A DNA stretch of 64,000 bases from Nonomuraea coxensis DSM 45129. GTDB lineage: Bacteria; Actinomycetota; Actinomycetes; Streptosporangiales; Streptosporangiaceae. The notes under the pieces are model-generated. The model was not told where the DNA came from. It ran no database searches and was given only the letters and a program-made list of their open reading frames with translations. Positions 17,573-25,732 of this stretch are shown here, in pieces (the stretch's first letter is position 1; each line of letters begins with the position of its first letter). The position numbers were made by a program, and so were the translations under genes. The stretch covers positions 124,001 through 188,000 of the forward strand of contig NZ_CP068985.1 in assembly GCF_019397265.1 (NCBI RefSeq). The letters are read 5' to 3'.

Positions 17573-17734
17573 CCATGGTCTCCCTCTCCGGTGATGTCGG
17601 ACACTAGTGATTGCCCGATCGCCGCCGGCCCTTCCGTCCGGGTTCGTCAGCTGGGGTCGCCTGGCCGCCTCCCGTTGTCCACAGGCGTCCGCCGTGCGGG
17701 CGAAGGCCGTCCGCGCGTGTGCTGGAATACGCGG

Positions 17735-19246
17735 GTGACTTCGGAGACGCGGCACGACACCGCGCGCGGGCGGCTCGCGTGGGCGGGCACGGGGGCGATC
17801 GGCGTCTCCGTCCTGCTGACGGCCGTCATCGGCCTGCTCGGCCCGTCGCCCATGGTCCCCGCGCTGGGCGGCCCGGCCTGGCAGCCGCCGTACTCCCTGG
17901 ACGTCCGCCCCGATCCGCACCTGACGGTCGCCCTCGCGGCGGCGGCGATCATCCTCGGCGGACTCGGCCTGCTGGCCGCGCTGCTCGCCCTCCGCGCGCC
18001 GCTGAAGGGCGTGCGGGTGCCGGACGGGCGGGTCCTGGTACTGCTCGGCTGCCTCGCCGCCGCGGTCCTCGCGTTCCTGCCGCCCTCGGGCTCCGGCGAC
18101 CACCTCAACTACGCGGCGTACGGGCGCATGCTCACCCTGGGGGTCGATCCGTACACGCACGGGGCCGCCGACCTCCCTGGCGACGTGATCGCCGACGCGG
18201 TCGAGCGGCCGTGGCGCGAGGAGCCCAGCGTGTACGGGCCGGTCGCGACCGCGGTGCAGGCGTTCGCGAGCTGGGCCGGCGGCGACTCGCTCCGCCTGAC
18301 GATCTTCGTCCTGGCGCTGGTCAACGCCGCCGCCTTCATCGTGACCGCTCTGCTCATCGACCGCTTCACCAGGCACGACGAGGCCGCCCGCCGCCGGGCC
18401 GCGCTGCTGTGGGCGGCCAACCCGCTCCTCCTCTACCACCTCGTCGCCGGCATGCACGTGGACACCCTGGCCGTGGCCTGCATGGTCGCCGCCCTCCTCG
18501 CGCGGGGCCGTCCGGTGGGCGGGGGCGTCCTGCTCGGCCTGGGCGTGGCGATCAAGGTCAACGCCGGCCTCGTCGCCCTGGGGCCGGCCTGGGAGCTGCG
18601 CCGCCGTCCCGGCCGCCTGGCCGTCATGGCGGGATGCGCCCTGGCGGTGGTGGTCGCCGGCTACGCCGTGGCGGGCACGGACGCCATCGCGCCGGTCACC
18701 CGCACCAGCAAGGCGATCTCGCACGCCACGATCTGGAAGCTCGTCCAGGGGTGGCTGCAGTCGGTCATCGGCACCGGGAGCGCCTACCGGGGCGAGATCC
18801 AGGTCGGCTCGCTCCTGCTGCTCGCGCTGCTGGCCTGGCTGCTGCTCCGGTGGGCCGCCCGCACCGGATGGGCCTGGGACACCGGGCAGGCCGTCGGGGC
18901 GGCCGGGCTCGGCGCGCCTGTCGTGGCGGCGGGGCTGGCGGTGGCGTACGTGTTCGCCTCGCCGTACGTGCTCCCCTGGTACGACGGGCTGGCCTTCGGG
19001 ATGCTGGCGCTCGTGGCGGCCTCGGCGGTGGACGGGTTCCTCGTCGTCCACCTGCTGGTCCTGTCGCTCGCCTATCTGCCCGCCCGCGTGGACGGGCAGC
19101 CCGCGGACCTCGCCTGGCTCAGCGGCGTGGTCCGGCCTCAGACGGCGTGGGTGCTGCTCGCCCTGACGACCGCCCTGGCGGTGTGGGCCTGGAGAGCTGC
19201 AGGGCGCGCACACACGCCGCCAGCGTCAGCGGCACCGCCACCGTGA
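17735..19246 (+). CDS. GT-C type polyprenol-phosphate mannosyltransferase-like membrane protein
   Basis: A 503-residue polytopic protein with about 12 hydrophobic helices. The first external loop contains GSGDHLNYAAYGRMLTLGVDPYTH, resembling the acidic loop of MptA/MptB and GT87-type lipid-linked mannosyltransferases, and a later loop has SPYVLPWYDG. It probably adds sugars to a lipid-linked or surface glycan outside the membrane. GTG 17735 begins the product with MTSETRHDTARG. The 3' end overlaps the convergent next gene by 128 bp. Specific substrate is unknown. Confidence 0.8.
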   Translation: MTSETRHDTARGRLAWAGTGAIGVSVLLTAVIGLLGPSPMVPALGGPAWQPPYSLDVRPDPHLTVALAAAAIILGGLGLLAALLALRAPLKGVRVPDGRVLVLLGCLAAAVLAFLPPSGSGDHLNYAAYGRMLTLGVDPYTHGAADLPGDVIADAVERPWREEPSVYGPVATAVQAFASWAGGDSLRLTIFVLALVNAAAFIVTALLIDRFTRHDEAARRRAALLWAANPLLLYHLVAGMHVDTLAVACMVAALLARGRPVGGGVLLGLGVAIKVNAGLVALGPAWELRRRPGRLAVMAGCALAVVVAGYAVAGTDAIAPVTRTSKAISHATIWKLVQGWLQSVIGTGSAYRGEIQVGSLLLLALLAWLLLRWAARTGWAWDTGQAVGAAGLGAPVVAAGLAVAYVFASPYVLPWYDGLAFGMLALVAASAVDGFLVVHLLVLSLAYLPARVDGQPADLAWLSGVVRPQTAWVLLALTTALAVWAWRAAGRAHTPPASAAPPP

Positions 19247-21659
19247 GCGCCATGGCCGGGATGGCGATGCCGGAGTCGTTCATCAGAAAACCGACGAACG
19301 CGCACGTCAACGCGCCGAACAGGCCGGCCCTGAGCGTGGGGGCGAGGGCGTAGACCTGCCCGAGCGCCGCGGCCCCGTACCGCGAGGGGCGGGCCAGCAC
19401 CAGGAAGAGGAATGCGAGCGCGACCAGCGTGAGGAGGGTCAGTGACCAGTTCCCGACCGTGACGCCGATCATGGCGCTGAACTTGCGGCCGACGACGGTC
19501 CACGCCTGGCCGTCGATGACCTGCTGCACGAACGTCCCCAGATGCGTCCGCTGCGCCTCAGGGCGCAACCAGTCCACCACCGACAACACCCCGACGATCG
19601 CCACCCCCGCGACCCCGACCAGCAGCAGCCTGAGCACCGACACCCGCCGGCCGGAAAGGAGGATCAGGAAGACGGCCAGCCCCACCACGAACGCCGGCAC
19701 CCCGCCGAAGTCCGCCCCCCAGGACGGCCACCCGTCCGCGAACACCGCGAACATCCCGGACACCGCGCAGGCCCCGACCACGAGGAGCCTGGAGACGCCC
19801 CTGCCCAGCAGCCACTGCGCGACCCCGGCCAGGCCCAGGATCGTGCCCGTGGAGTAGACGGCGAAGGCGATGTTGCTGAAGCCGTAGAAGCGGCCGCCGG
19901 TGACGGGCTCGTAGCCGGTGACGGCGTTCACCTGGAGCCTGGAGCCGGTCATGACGTCCACGAGCAGGGCCAGGGACGTCAGCGCCGCGACGACCGTCAA
20001 CGGGCCGAGCACGTGAGCCCGCCAGGGGCCCGCGAACGCGGCGGCGGTGAGGAGGGCGGCGATGCCGAGGATCGTCACGATCACGGACACCATCGGCACC
20101 GGGAGGGTCCACCAGGGCACGAGCTGCGCCAGGAAGGTGGAGACGGCGATCGCGCCGCTGAGGACGGCGACGATCTGGACGGCACGGAGCAGCTTGGACG
20201 CGCTCGCATCCCCCGGCTCGCCGCCGGCCGGCGCGACGGCGGCGTCGGCTCCGGACGAGGGGGCGCTGTCGCCTCCGCGCAGGGCGGCGGTGCCGTTCCC
20301 GGGTGGCGTGGTGGTGTCGCCCCCGGCCGGGGGCGCAGTGCCGCCGTCGGCCGGGGCGGCGGGGCCGCCTTCGGCCGGACCGGCAGTGCCGCCTTCGGGC
20401 AGGGCGGCGGGGCCGCCTTCGGGGGAGGGCGCGGGCTCGCCTTCCGGTGGGGTGGTGGAGCGGCGGCGCAGGGCGAGGGCGGCCCAGGCGTAGAAGAGGA
20501 GCTGGAGGGTGACCAGGACGGTGAAGAACGGGCCGCGGACGTCCCGGAGCACCTGGCTGGCGAGGTCGGCGTCGGCGAGGCCGGACACCGTGTCGGCCGC
20601 GCTGCCGGAGGCGGGGGCGCCCGCCTGCCAGGGGCGGCCGACCACCTCGCGCGGCTGGGGCAGCCCCAGGAGCTCGATGGCGGTCGCGGTGAGGTCGGTG
20701 ATGGTGACCAGGGCGTCCTGGCGGGTGGAGGCGGCGGTGAGGTGGCCGCGCGGGTACGGCTCGCCGGTCGGGGACGGGCCGGCGGCGAGGGCGACGTGGA
20801 GGTGGGCGTTCGGGGTCACGTCGGAGAGTCCGGCGACCAGGATGGTGGTGCCGGGCGGGAGCCGGTCGAGCAGGGCGGCGACCTGCCGGTCGGCCTCGGT
20901 GGCGGCGGCCTGGCGGGTGGCGGTGGGCATCGCTGTGGGGACGCCGTACTCGTCGAGGGGCCGGCGTGACCAGGCGTCGGCGAGGGCGGCGGCGTCGAGG
21001 ACGACGAGGCTGTACGGGGAGAGGTCGCCGAGGGCGTCCGGGGTGGGGGCGTATTTGGCGATATTTCCGGACTTGTCGGCACCGGCGATCGCCGCGCCAG
21101 GACCGATCGCGGCGACCTTGCCTCCGGCGTCCGCCACCAGTTGGCCGAGCGTGCCGAGCCGGGCGTCGTACCCGGTGTCGGACTGGTGGGCGGCCATGGC
21201 CTGCCAGCCAGGCACGGCGGCGGCGCCGTCGCCCTGCCCCGACGGTCTAGGGGCGGCGGGGGCGGGGCAGCCCTTGCCTTCGACGCCGGCGCGCCGGCCC
21301 GCGGAGACGGTCAGCCAGCCGGCGACGGGGCAGGTGATGCCGCGGTCCGGCGGCGGCACGGCCCTGGTGGAGAGGGAGGCCGAGGAGCCCTGGGCGACGA
21401 GCTTCCAGAGGGCGGGGGTGCGGGCCGGGTCGAGGTCGCTCCACTGGAGGCCGGGCACGCCGACGAGCGCCACCCGGCCCTCCGGCGCCGTCCGCTGCGG
21501 CTGGGCGGCCGTCCCGGAGGAGGCGGAGGCGGAGGTGGCCGGGGCGAGGGTCAGGAGAGCGAGCAGGGCGGTGAGGAGGACGACGGCGACGCCGTACGGA
21601 AGGCGGGGGCGGGAGCCGGGCCGGCCTCCTGGCAGGCCGGATGCGCTCGCGTACGCCAT
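19119..21659 (-). CDS. Large membrane protein with extracytoplasmic alkaline-phosphatase-like domain
   Basis: An 846-residue protein. After an N-terminal signal/anchor helix (VAVVLLTALLALLTLA) comes an external domain of roughly 300 residues resembling the alkaline-phosphatase/sulfatase superfamily (VGVPGLQWSDLDPARTPALW, TDLTATAIELLGLPQP). A transmembrane helix follows, then an approximately 90-residue Pro/Gly/Ala low-complexity linker of PEGGPAA-like units, and about nine further helices. Similar actinobacterial proteins lie near envelope glycosyltransferases, as here. Catalytic metal ligands are not obvious, so activity is uncertain. ATG 21659 is preceded by GGGGGG. The C-terminus overlaps the opposite gene by 128 bp. 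Confidence 0.75.
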   Translation of the reverse strand: MAYASASGLPGGRPGSRPRLPYGVAVVLLTALLALLTLAPATSASASSGTAAQPQRTAPEGRVALVGVPGLQWSDLDPARTPALWKLVAQGSSASLSTRAVPPPDRGITCPVAGWLTVSAGRRAGVEGKGCPAPAAPRPSGQGDGAAAVPGWQAMAAHQSDTGYDARLGTLGQLVADAGGKVAAIGPGAAIAGADKSGNIAKYAPTPDALGDLSPYSLVVLDAAALADAWSRRPLDEYGVPTAMPTATRQAAATEADRQVAALLDRLPPGTTILVAGLSDVTPNAHLHVALAAGPSPTGEPYPRGHLTAASTRQDALVTITDLTATAIELLGLPQPREVVGRPWQAGAPASGSAADTVSGLADADLASQVLRDVRGPFFTVLVTLQLLFYAWAALALRRRSTTPPEGEPAPSPEGGPAALPEGGTAGPAEGGPAAPADGGTAPPAGGDTTTPPGNGTAALRGGDSAPSSGADAAVAPAGGEPGDASASKLLRAVQIVAVLSGAIAVSTFLAQLVPWWTLPVPMVSVIVTILGIAALLTAAAFAGPWRAHVLGPLTVVAALTSLALLVDVMTGSRLQVNAVTGYEPVTGGRFYGFSNIAFAVYSTGTILGLAGVAQWLLGRGVSRLLVVGACAVSGMFAVFADGWPSWGADFGGVPAFVVGLAVFLILLSGRRVSVLRLLLVGVAGVAIVGVLSVVDWLRPEAQRTHLGTFVQQVIDGQAWTVVGRKFSAMIGVTVGNWSLTLLTLVALAFLFLVLARPSRYGAAALGQVYALAPTLRAGLFGALTCAFVGFLMNDSGIAIPAMALTVAVPLTLAACVRALQLSRPTPPGRSSGRAAPTPSEAGPRR

Positions 21660-21704
21660 GGATGGAACCCCCCGTGATTGCCCCTCGCACAACAACAGCC
21701 ACGG

Positions 21705-21710
21705 TAACGT
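21705..21710 (+). promoter_or_regulatory. Possible -10 box of the GT87 gene
   Basis: TAACGT lies 8 nt before GTG 21719 and would give a leaderless or nearly leaderless transcript. Confidence 0.4.
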
Positions 21711-21718
21711 GCCACACC

Positions 21719-22924
21719 GTGACAAGAGGCGAGGTGCGGGTGATCCGGCGGCAGTGGTGGGCGTGGGCGATCGTGGCGCTGGCCGTCGCGGCGGCCGTCG
21801 CGCCGCTCGTGCACACGTGGCTCACGAACCCGGACGACCAGCGCCTGGTCGACCTGGACGTCTACCGTACCGGCGGGCAGATGCTGCTCGAAGGGCGCCC
21901 GGTGTACGCGGCGTACACGCCCGCGCCGCAGTTGCTGCCGTTCACGTACCCGCCGGTGGCGGCCATGCTGGCGGTCGGGCTGGCGGTGATGTCGTGGGAG
22001 ACGGCCCAGTGGGTGTGGACGGCCGGGGTCTACGTGACGCTGGCGGTGACCGTCTGGTTCTCGTTCCGTCAGGTGCTGACGGGGGAGGCGGTCCGGCGGT
22101 ACGCGCCGTGGGTGTTCGGGCTGCTGATGGTGGCGTGCGCGTACCTGATGCCGATCCGCGACCAGGTGCGCTTCGGGCAGGTGGACATCCTGCTGGTGGC
22201 CCTGTGCGTCGCGGACTGCCTGGCGAAGCGTCCCTGGTGGCCGCGCGGCTTCCTGATCGGGCTGGCGACGGCGGTCAAGCTGACGCCGGGCGTGTTCCTG
22301 ATCTACCTGCTGGTCACCCGGCAGTGGCGGACGTTCTGGATGGCGTCGTTCGTCACGGCGGTGCTCACGCTGCTGCCGTTCGCCGTGATCCCGCAGGACG
22401 CGGCCGACTTCTGGTTCTCGGCGCTGCTCGACCCCGAGCGGCTGGGCGCGAACGCGGCCACCACGAACCAGTCGATGCGCGGCATGCTGATCCGCCTCTA
22501 CATGAACGACACCGTCGAGTCGGCGATCTGGCTGGTGCTCGTCGCCGTGGTCGGCTGGTTCGGCTTCCGGGGGGCGAGGGACGCCTACCGGGCGGGTGAC
22601 CCGCTCGCCGCCGTGGCGCTCGTCGGCCTGATGGCCGTGCTGCTCTCGCCGGTCGCCTGGATCCACCACCTGGCCTGGATCGTCGTGGTGCTCGGGGCGA
22701 TCGTGGGCGACGGCCGCGACCCGGTGCGGCGCGGGGTGGCGGGCGGGGTGTGGCTGTACTACGTGGTGCCGGTCCCGTGGTGGGGGGTGGCGCTGATCGC
22801 GGCCGGCATCCCGGGGGTGAGCCTGGTGCTGGGGAAGATCGTCCAGAACGGGTTCGGGCTGGGGGCGCTGGTCCTGGTGTGGTTGCTGGTGTCGTGGTTG
22901 CCGAAACGCCGTCAGCTCGCTTGA
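21719..22924 (+). CDS. GT87 (DUF2029) family membrane glycosyltransferase
   Basis: A roughly 401-residue polytopic protein of the GT87 group, which uses polyprenyl-phosphate mannose to elongate lipomannan-type glycans outside the membrane. Key stretches are DLDVYRTGGQMLLEGRPVYAAY, with the catalytic-loop acid residues, LPFTYPPVAAML, and NQSMRGMLIRL in a later loop. GTG 21719 is chosen for the upstream -10-like hexamer; GTG 21740 has a GCGAGG ribosome-binding site and is a good alternative. It is divergent from the phosphatase-like membrane protein, sharing about 60 bp of upstream DNA. Confidence 0.85.
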   Translation: MTRGEVRVIRRQWWAWAIVALAVAAAVAPLVHTWLTNPDDQRLVDLDVYRTGGQMLLEGRPVYAAYTPAPQLLPFTYPPVAAMLAVGLAVMSWETAQWVWTAGVYVTLAVTVWFSFRQVLTGEAVRRYAPWVFGLLMVACAYLMPIRDQVRFGQVDILLVALCVADCLAKRPWWPRGFLIGLATAVKLTPGVFLIYLLVTRQWRTFWMASFVTAVLTLLPFAVIPQDAADFWFSALLDPERLGANAATTNQSMRGMLIRLYMNDTVESAIWLVLVAVVGWFGFRGARDAYRAGDPLAAVALVGLMAVLLSPVAWIHHLAWIVVVLGAIVGDGRDPVRRGVAGGVWLYYVVPVPWWGVALIAAGIPGVSLVLGKIVQNGFGLGALVLVWLLVSWLPKRRQLA

Positions 22925-22933
22925 CCGAACCGT

Positions 22934-22939
22934 TACCCT
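22934..22939 (+). promoter_or_regulatory. -10 box, leaderless promoter of the DUF4446 gene
   Basis: TACCCT lies 7 nt before GTG 22947. Confidence 0.55.
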
Positions 22940-22946
22940 CGGTCAC

Positions 22947-23366
22947 GTGCTCGTTACCACATGGGTGATCGTGGGCGTCGTCGCCGGGGTCAGCGGCGTG
23001 CTGATCGGCCGGCTGTCGCTCCGGCAGGCCAGGGCCGCCGTGGAGGACTGCCGGCGGATGCTGGCCAGGCAGAGCGTCGAGGGCAGGGGCGATCTCAAGG
23101 CCATCAGGGACGTCGCGGTCTGCCGGTACGACGCGCTGTCCGAGATGAGCGGGCGGCTGTCGTTCTCGGTGGCGATGATCAACGGGCTGGGCGACGGGAT
23201 CGTGCTGACCTCGATCAACGGGCAGAGCGAGACCCGCACGTACGTGCGGCCCGTGGTGGGCGGCAAGGGCGAGCAGCCGCTGTCGCCGGAGGAGGAAGAG
23301 GCGGTGCGGGCCGCCCGGCTGGGGCTCGGGCCGCTGGTGCCGTGCCGCTCGGCGGGCCGGCCGTGA
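22947..23366 (+). CDS. DUF4446 family protein
   Basis: A 139-residue protein with one N-terminal transmembrane helix (TWVIVGVVAGVSGVLIGRL), a helical segment and a C-terminal domain with VCRYDALSEMSGRLSFSVAMIN and GDGIVLTSINGQSETRTYV, the hallmark of DUF4446. The function of the family is unknown; in actinobacteria it often stands beside pheA-serS, as here. Confidence 0.88.
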   Translation: MLVTTWVIVGVVAGVSGVLIGRLSLRQARAAVEDCRRMLARQSVEGRGDLKAIRDVAVCRYDALSEMSGRLSFSVAMINGLGDGIVLTSINGQSETRTYVRPVVGGKGEQPLSPEEEEAVRAARLGLGPLVPCRSAGRP

Positions 23367-23427
23367 CCGGAGGGCCGGCCCCGAGGTTCGGTGGACGAAA
23401 CGGGCGCGGACCCTGGCGACCTGCGGA

Positions 23428-23433
23428 TACCCT
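23428..23433 (+). promoter_or_regulatory. -10 box, leaderless promoter of pheA
   Basis: TACCCT lies 6 nt before the ATG; no ribosome-binding site is present. Confidence 0.6.
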
Positions 23434-23439
23434 GGACGC

Positions 23440-24363
23440 ATGCCCAGACTCGCCTACCTCGGGCCCGAGGGTACGTTCACCGAAGAGGCCCTGAGCCTCC
23501 TCGACCCCACGGCCGAGCGGCTGCCCTGCGCCAACGTGAGCGCGGCGCTCAACGCGGCCCGCGCCGGCGAGGCCGACGGAGCCGTGGTCCCGCTGGAGAA
23601 CTCCATCGAGGGCGCGATCACCACCACCCTCGACGAGTTCGCCTGGGGCGAGCCGCTGCTGATCACGGCCGAGCTGCTGCTGCCGGTGCGCTTCTCGCTG
23701 CTGGCCAGGCCCGGCACCGAGATCCCGCACATCAAGCGCCTCTACACGCACCCGGCGGCGATCACGCAGTGCCGGGGCTACATCGCGCGCGAGCTGCCCG
23801 ACGCGGTCGTGGTGGCCGCGCCCTCGACGGCGGCCGCGGCGCAGGAGGTCTCGCTGCCCGGCTCCCCCTACGACGCCGCGATCGCCCCCCGCATCGCGGG
23901 CGAGTACTACGGGCTGAGCGAGCTGGCCGGCGGCATCGGCGACCGGTCCGACACGGTGACCAGGTTCGTCAAGGTCAACCGCCCCGGCGGGCCGCTGCCG
24001 GAGCCGACCGGCTCGGACCGTACGACGCTGGTGGTCTTCCTGGCCGACGACCACCCGGGCGCGCTGCTGGCGATGCTGACCGAGTTCTCGGTGCGCGGCG
24101 TCAACCTCACGCGCATCGAGTCGCGGCCGACCGGCGACGGCATCGGACGCTACTTCTTCCACTTCGACTTCGAGGGGCACATCGGCGACGCCCGGGTCGG
24201 CGAGGCCATCGCCGGGCTGCACCGCATCTGCGGCGAGGTGCGCTTCCTCGGCAGCTACCCGCGGGCCGACGGCATGGCGCCGCAGATCAGGCGGGGCACC
24301 TCCGACGAGGAGTTCAGCGAGGCGGGCGAGTGGCTGGCCCGCGTCCGCGCCGGCCAGGTCTGA
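23440..24363 (+). CDS. pheA: Prephenate dehydratase
   Basis: A 307-residue monofunctional enzyme that converts prephenate to phenylpyruvate in phenylalanine synthesis. The catalytic PDT domain (about 1-180) starts RLAYLGPEGTFTEEAL, includes the substrate-binding ENSIEGAI, and ends with the catalytic Thr-Arg-Phe in DTVTRFVKV. The C-terminal ACT domain (about 195-275) has HPGALLAML and IESRPTGDGIGRY, the GAL and ESRP motifs for allosteric phenylalanine. No chorismate mutase domain is attached. It is followed 64 bp later by serS. Confidence 0.96.
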   Translation: MPRLAYLGPEGTFTEEALSLLDPTAERLPCANVSAALNAARAGEADGAVVPLENSIEGAITTTLDEFAWGEPLLITAELLLPVRFSLLARPGTEIPHIKRLYTHPAAITQCRGYIARELPDAVVVAAPSTAAAAQEVSLPGSPYDAAIAPRIAGEYYGLSELAGGIGDRSDTVTRFVKVNRPGGPLPEPTGSDRTTLVVFLADDHPGALLAMLTEFSVRGVNLTRIESRPTGDGIGRYFFHFDFEGHIGDARVGEAIAGLHRICGEVRFLGSYPRADGMAPQIRRGTSDEEFSEAGEWLARVRAGQV

Positions 24364-24415
24364 CGGAGATCCACCGGCGGCGGTAATCCGGGGGCGGGAC
24401 GGCGTCCGGCGCCGG

Positions 24416-24421
24416 TAGCCT
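24416..24421 (+). promoter_or_regulatory. -10 box, leaderless promoter of serS
   Basis: TAGCCT lies 6 nt before GTG 24428. Confidence 0.6.
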
Positions 24422-24427
24422 TTCCTT

Positions 24428-25693
24428 GTGATTGACCTGCGTACCCTTCGTGAGGATCCCGACCGGCTACGGGCTTCGCAGCGTGCCCGCGGCGAGGACG
24501 ACTCCGTCGTCGACACGCTGCTCGACCTGGACGAGCGGCGCCGTTCCGCGCTGACCTCGTTCGAGTCCCTGCGCGCCGAGCAGAAGAGCATGGGCAAGTC
24601 GGTCTCCAAGGCGCAGGGCGAGGAGAAGGCGGCGCTGCTGCAGCGCGCCAAGGACCTCGCGAGCCAGGTCAAGGCGGCCGAGTCGGAGGCCGAGAAGCTC
24701 GGCGCCGAGCTCGACGAGCTGGTGCAGAGCGTGCCCAACATCGTCGAGGAGGGCGCGCCCGCCGGCGGCGAGGACGACTACGTCGTGCTGGAGACGGTGG
24801 GGCAGCCGCGCGCGTTCGACTTCACGCCGAAGGACCACCTGGAGCTGGGCGAGGCGCTCGACGCTATCGACATGGAGCGGGGCGCCAAGGTGTCCGGCTC
24901 GCGGTTCTTCTTCCTCAAGGGCCTCGGCGCGCGGCTGCAGCTCGGGCTGCTCAACATGGCGATGCAGCAGGCGATCGAGGCCGGGTTCACGCCGATGATC
25001 ACGCCGGTGCTCGTCAAGCCGGAGACCATGGCGGGCACGGGCTTCCACGTCGCCCACGACAAGGAGATCTACCGGCTGCCCGAGGACGACCTCTACCTCG
25101 TCGGCACGTCGGAGGTCTCGCTGGCCGGCTACCACGCCCAGGAGATCATCGACGCGGGCGCGCTGCCGCTGCGCTACGCGGGCTGGTCGTCGTGCTTCCG
25201 GCGCGAGGCCGGCTCCTACGGCAAGGACACCCGCGGCATCATCCGCGTCCACCAGTTCGACAAGGTGGAGATGTTCTCGTACGTGCGGCCGGAGGACGCC
25301 CACGAGGAGCACCTGCGCCTGCTCGCCTGGGAGAAGGAGATGCTGGCCAAGATCGAGGTCCCCTACCGGGTGATCGACACGGCGGCGGGCGACCTCGGCA
25401 TGTCGGCGGCGCGCAAGTTCGACTGCGAGGCGTGGATCCCGACCCAGGGCCGCTACCGCGAGCTGACCTCGACCTCCAACTGCACGGAGTTCCAGGCGCG
25501 CAGGCTCGCCGCCCGCTTCCGCGACAAGGACGGCAAGCCGCGCCACCTGGCCACGCTCAACGGCACGCTCGCCACCACCCGGTGGATCGTGGCGATCCTG
25601 GAGAACCACCAGCAGGCCGACGGCTCGGTGGTGGTGCCCGAGGCGCTGCGCCCGTACGTGGGGCTCGACGTCCTCAGGCCCGCCGGGCGCTGA
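24428..25693 (+). CDS. serS: Serine--tRNA ligase
   Basis: A 421-residue class II synthetase that charges tRNA-Ser (a tRNA-Ser lies in this window at 32288). The N-terminal coiled-coil arm (about 30-105) is followed by the catalytic core with motif 2 [17 protein letters not shown] and motif 3 [26 protein letters not shown] binds serine. The start is GTG, giving [20 protein letters not shown], the normal N-terminus of the family. Confidence 0.97.
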   Translation: MIDLRTLREDPDRLRASQRARGEDDSVVDTLLDLDERRRSALTSFESLRAEQKSMGKSVSKAQGEEKAALLQRAKDLASQVKAAESEAEKLGAELDELVQSVPNIVEEGAPAGGEDDYVVLETVGQPRAFDFTPKDHLELGEALDAIDMERGAKVSGSRFFFLKGLGARLQLGLLNMAMQQAIEAGFTPMITPVLVKPETMAGTGFHVAHDKEIYRLPEDDLYLVGTSEVSLAGYHAQEIIDAGALPLRYAGWSSCFRREAGSYGKDTRGIIRVHQFDKVEMFSYVRPEDAHEEHLRLLAWEKEMLAKIEVPYRVIDTAAGDLGMSAARKFDCEAWIPTQGRYRELTSTSNCTEFQARRLAARFRDKDGKPRHLATLNGTLATTRWIVAILENHQQADGSVVVPEALRPYVGLDVLRPAGR

Positions 25694-25699
25694 GCGCGC

Positions 25700-25732
25700 G
25701 GCGCCCGCGGCCTCTACAGGTCCGCGGGCGCC
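25700..25732. terminator. Bidirectional terminator hairpin between serS and the convergent gene
   Basis: A perfect 11-bp stem (GGCGCCCGCGG / CCGCGGGCGCC) with an 11-nt loop stands 7 bp after the serS stop; the stop codon of the opposite gene lies in its loop. Confidence 0.75.

Noticed and set aside
17573..19213. Long minus-strand frame upstream of the sigma factor, opposite the mannosyltransferase
   Set aside because: Composition is His/Gly/Arg/Asp-rich shadow sequence, whereas the plus strand encodes a coherent multi-helix protein. Only the sigma-factor part at 17039-17572 is real.
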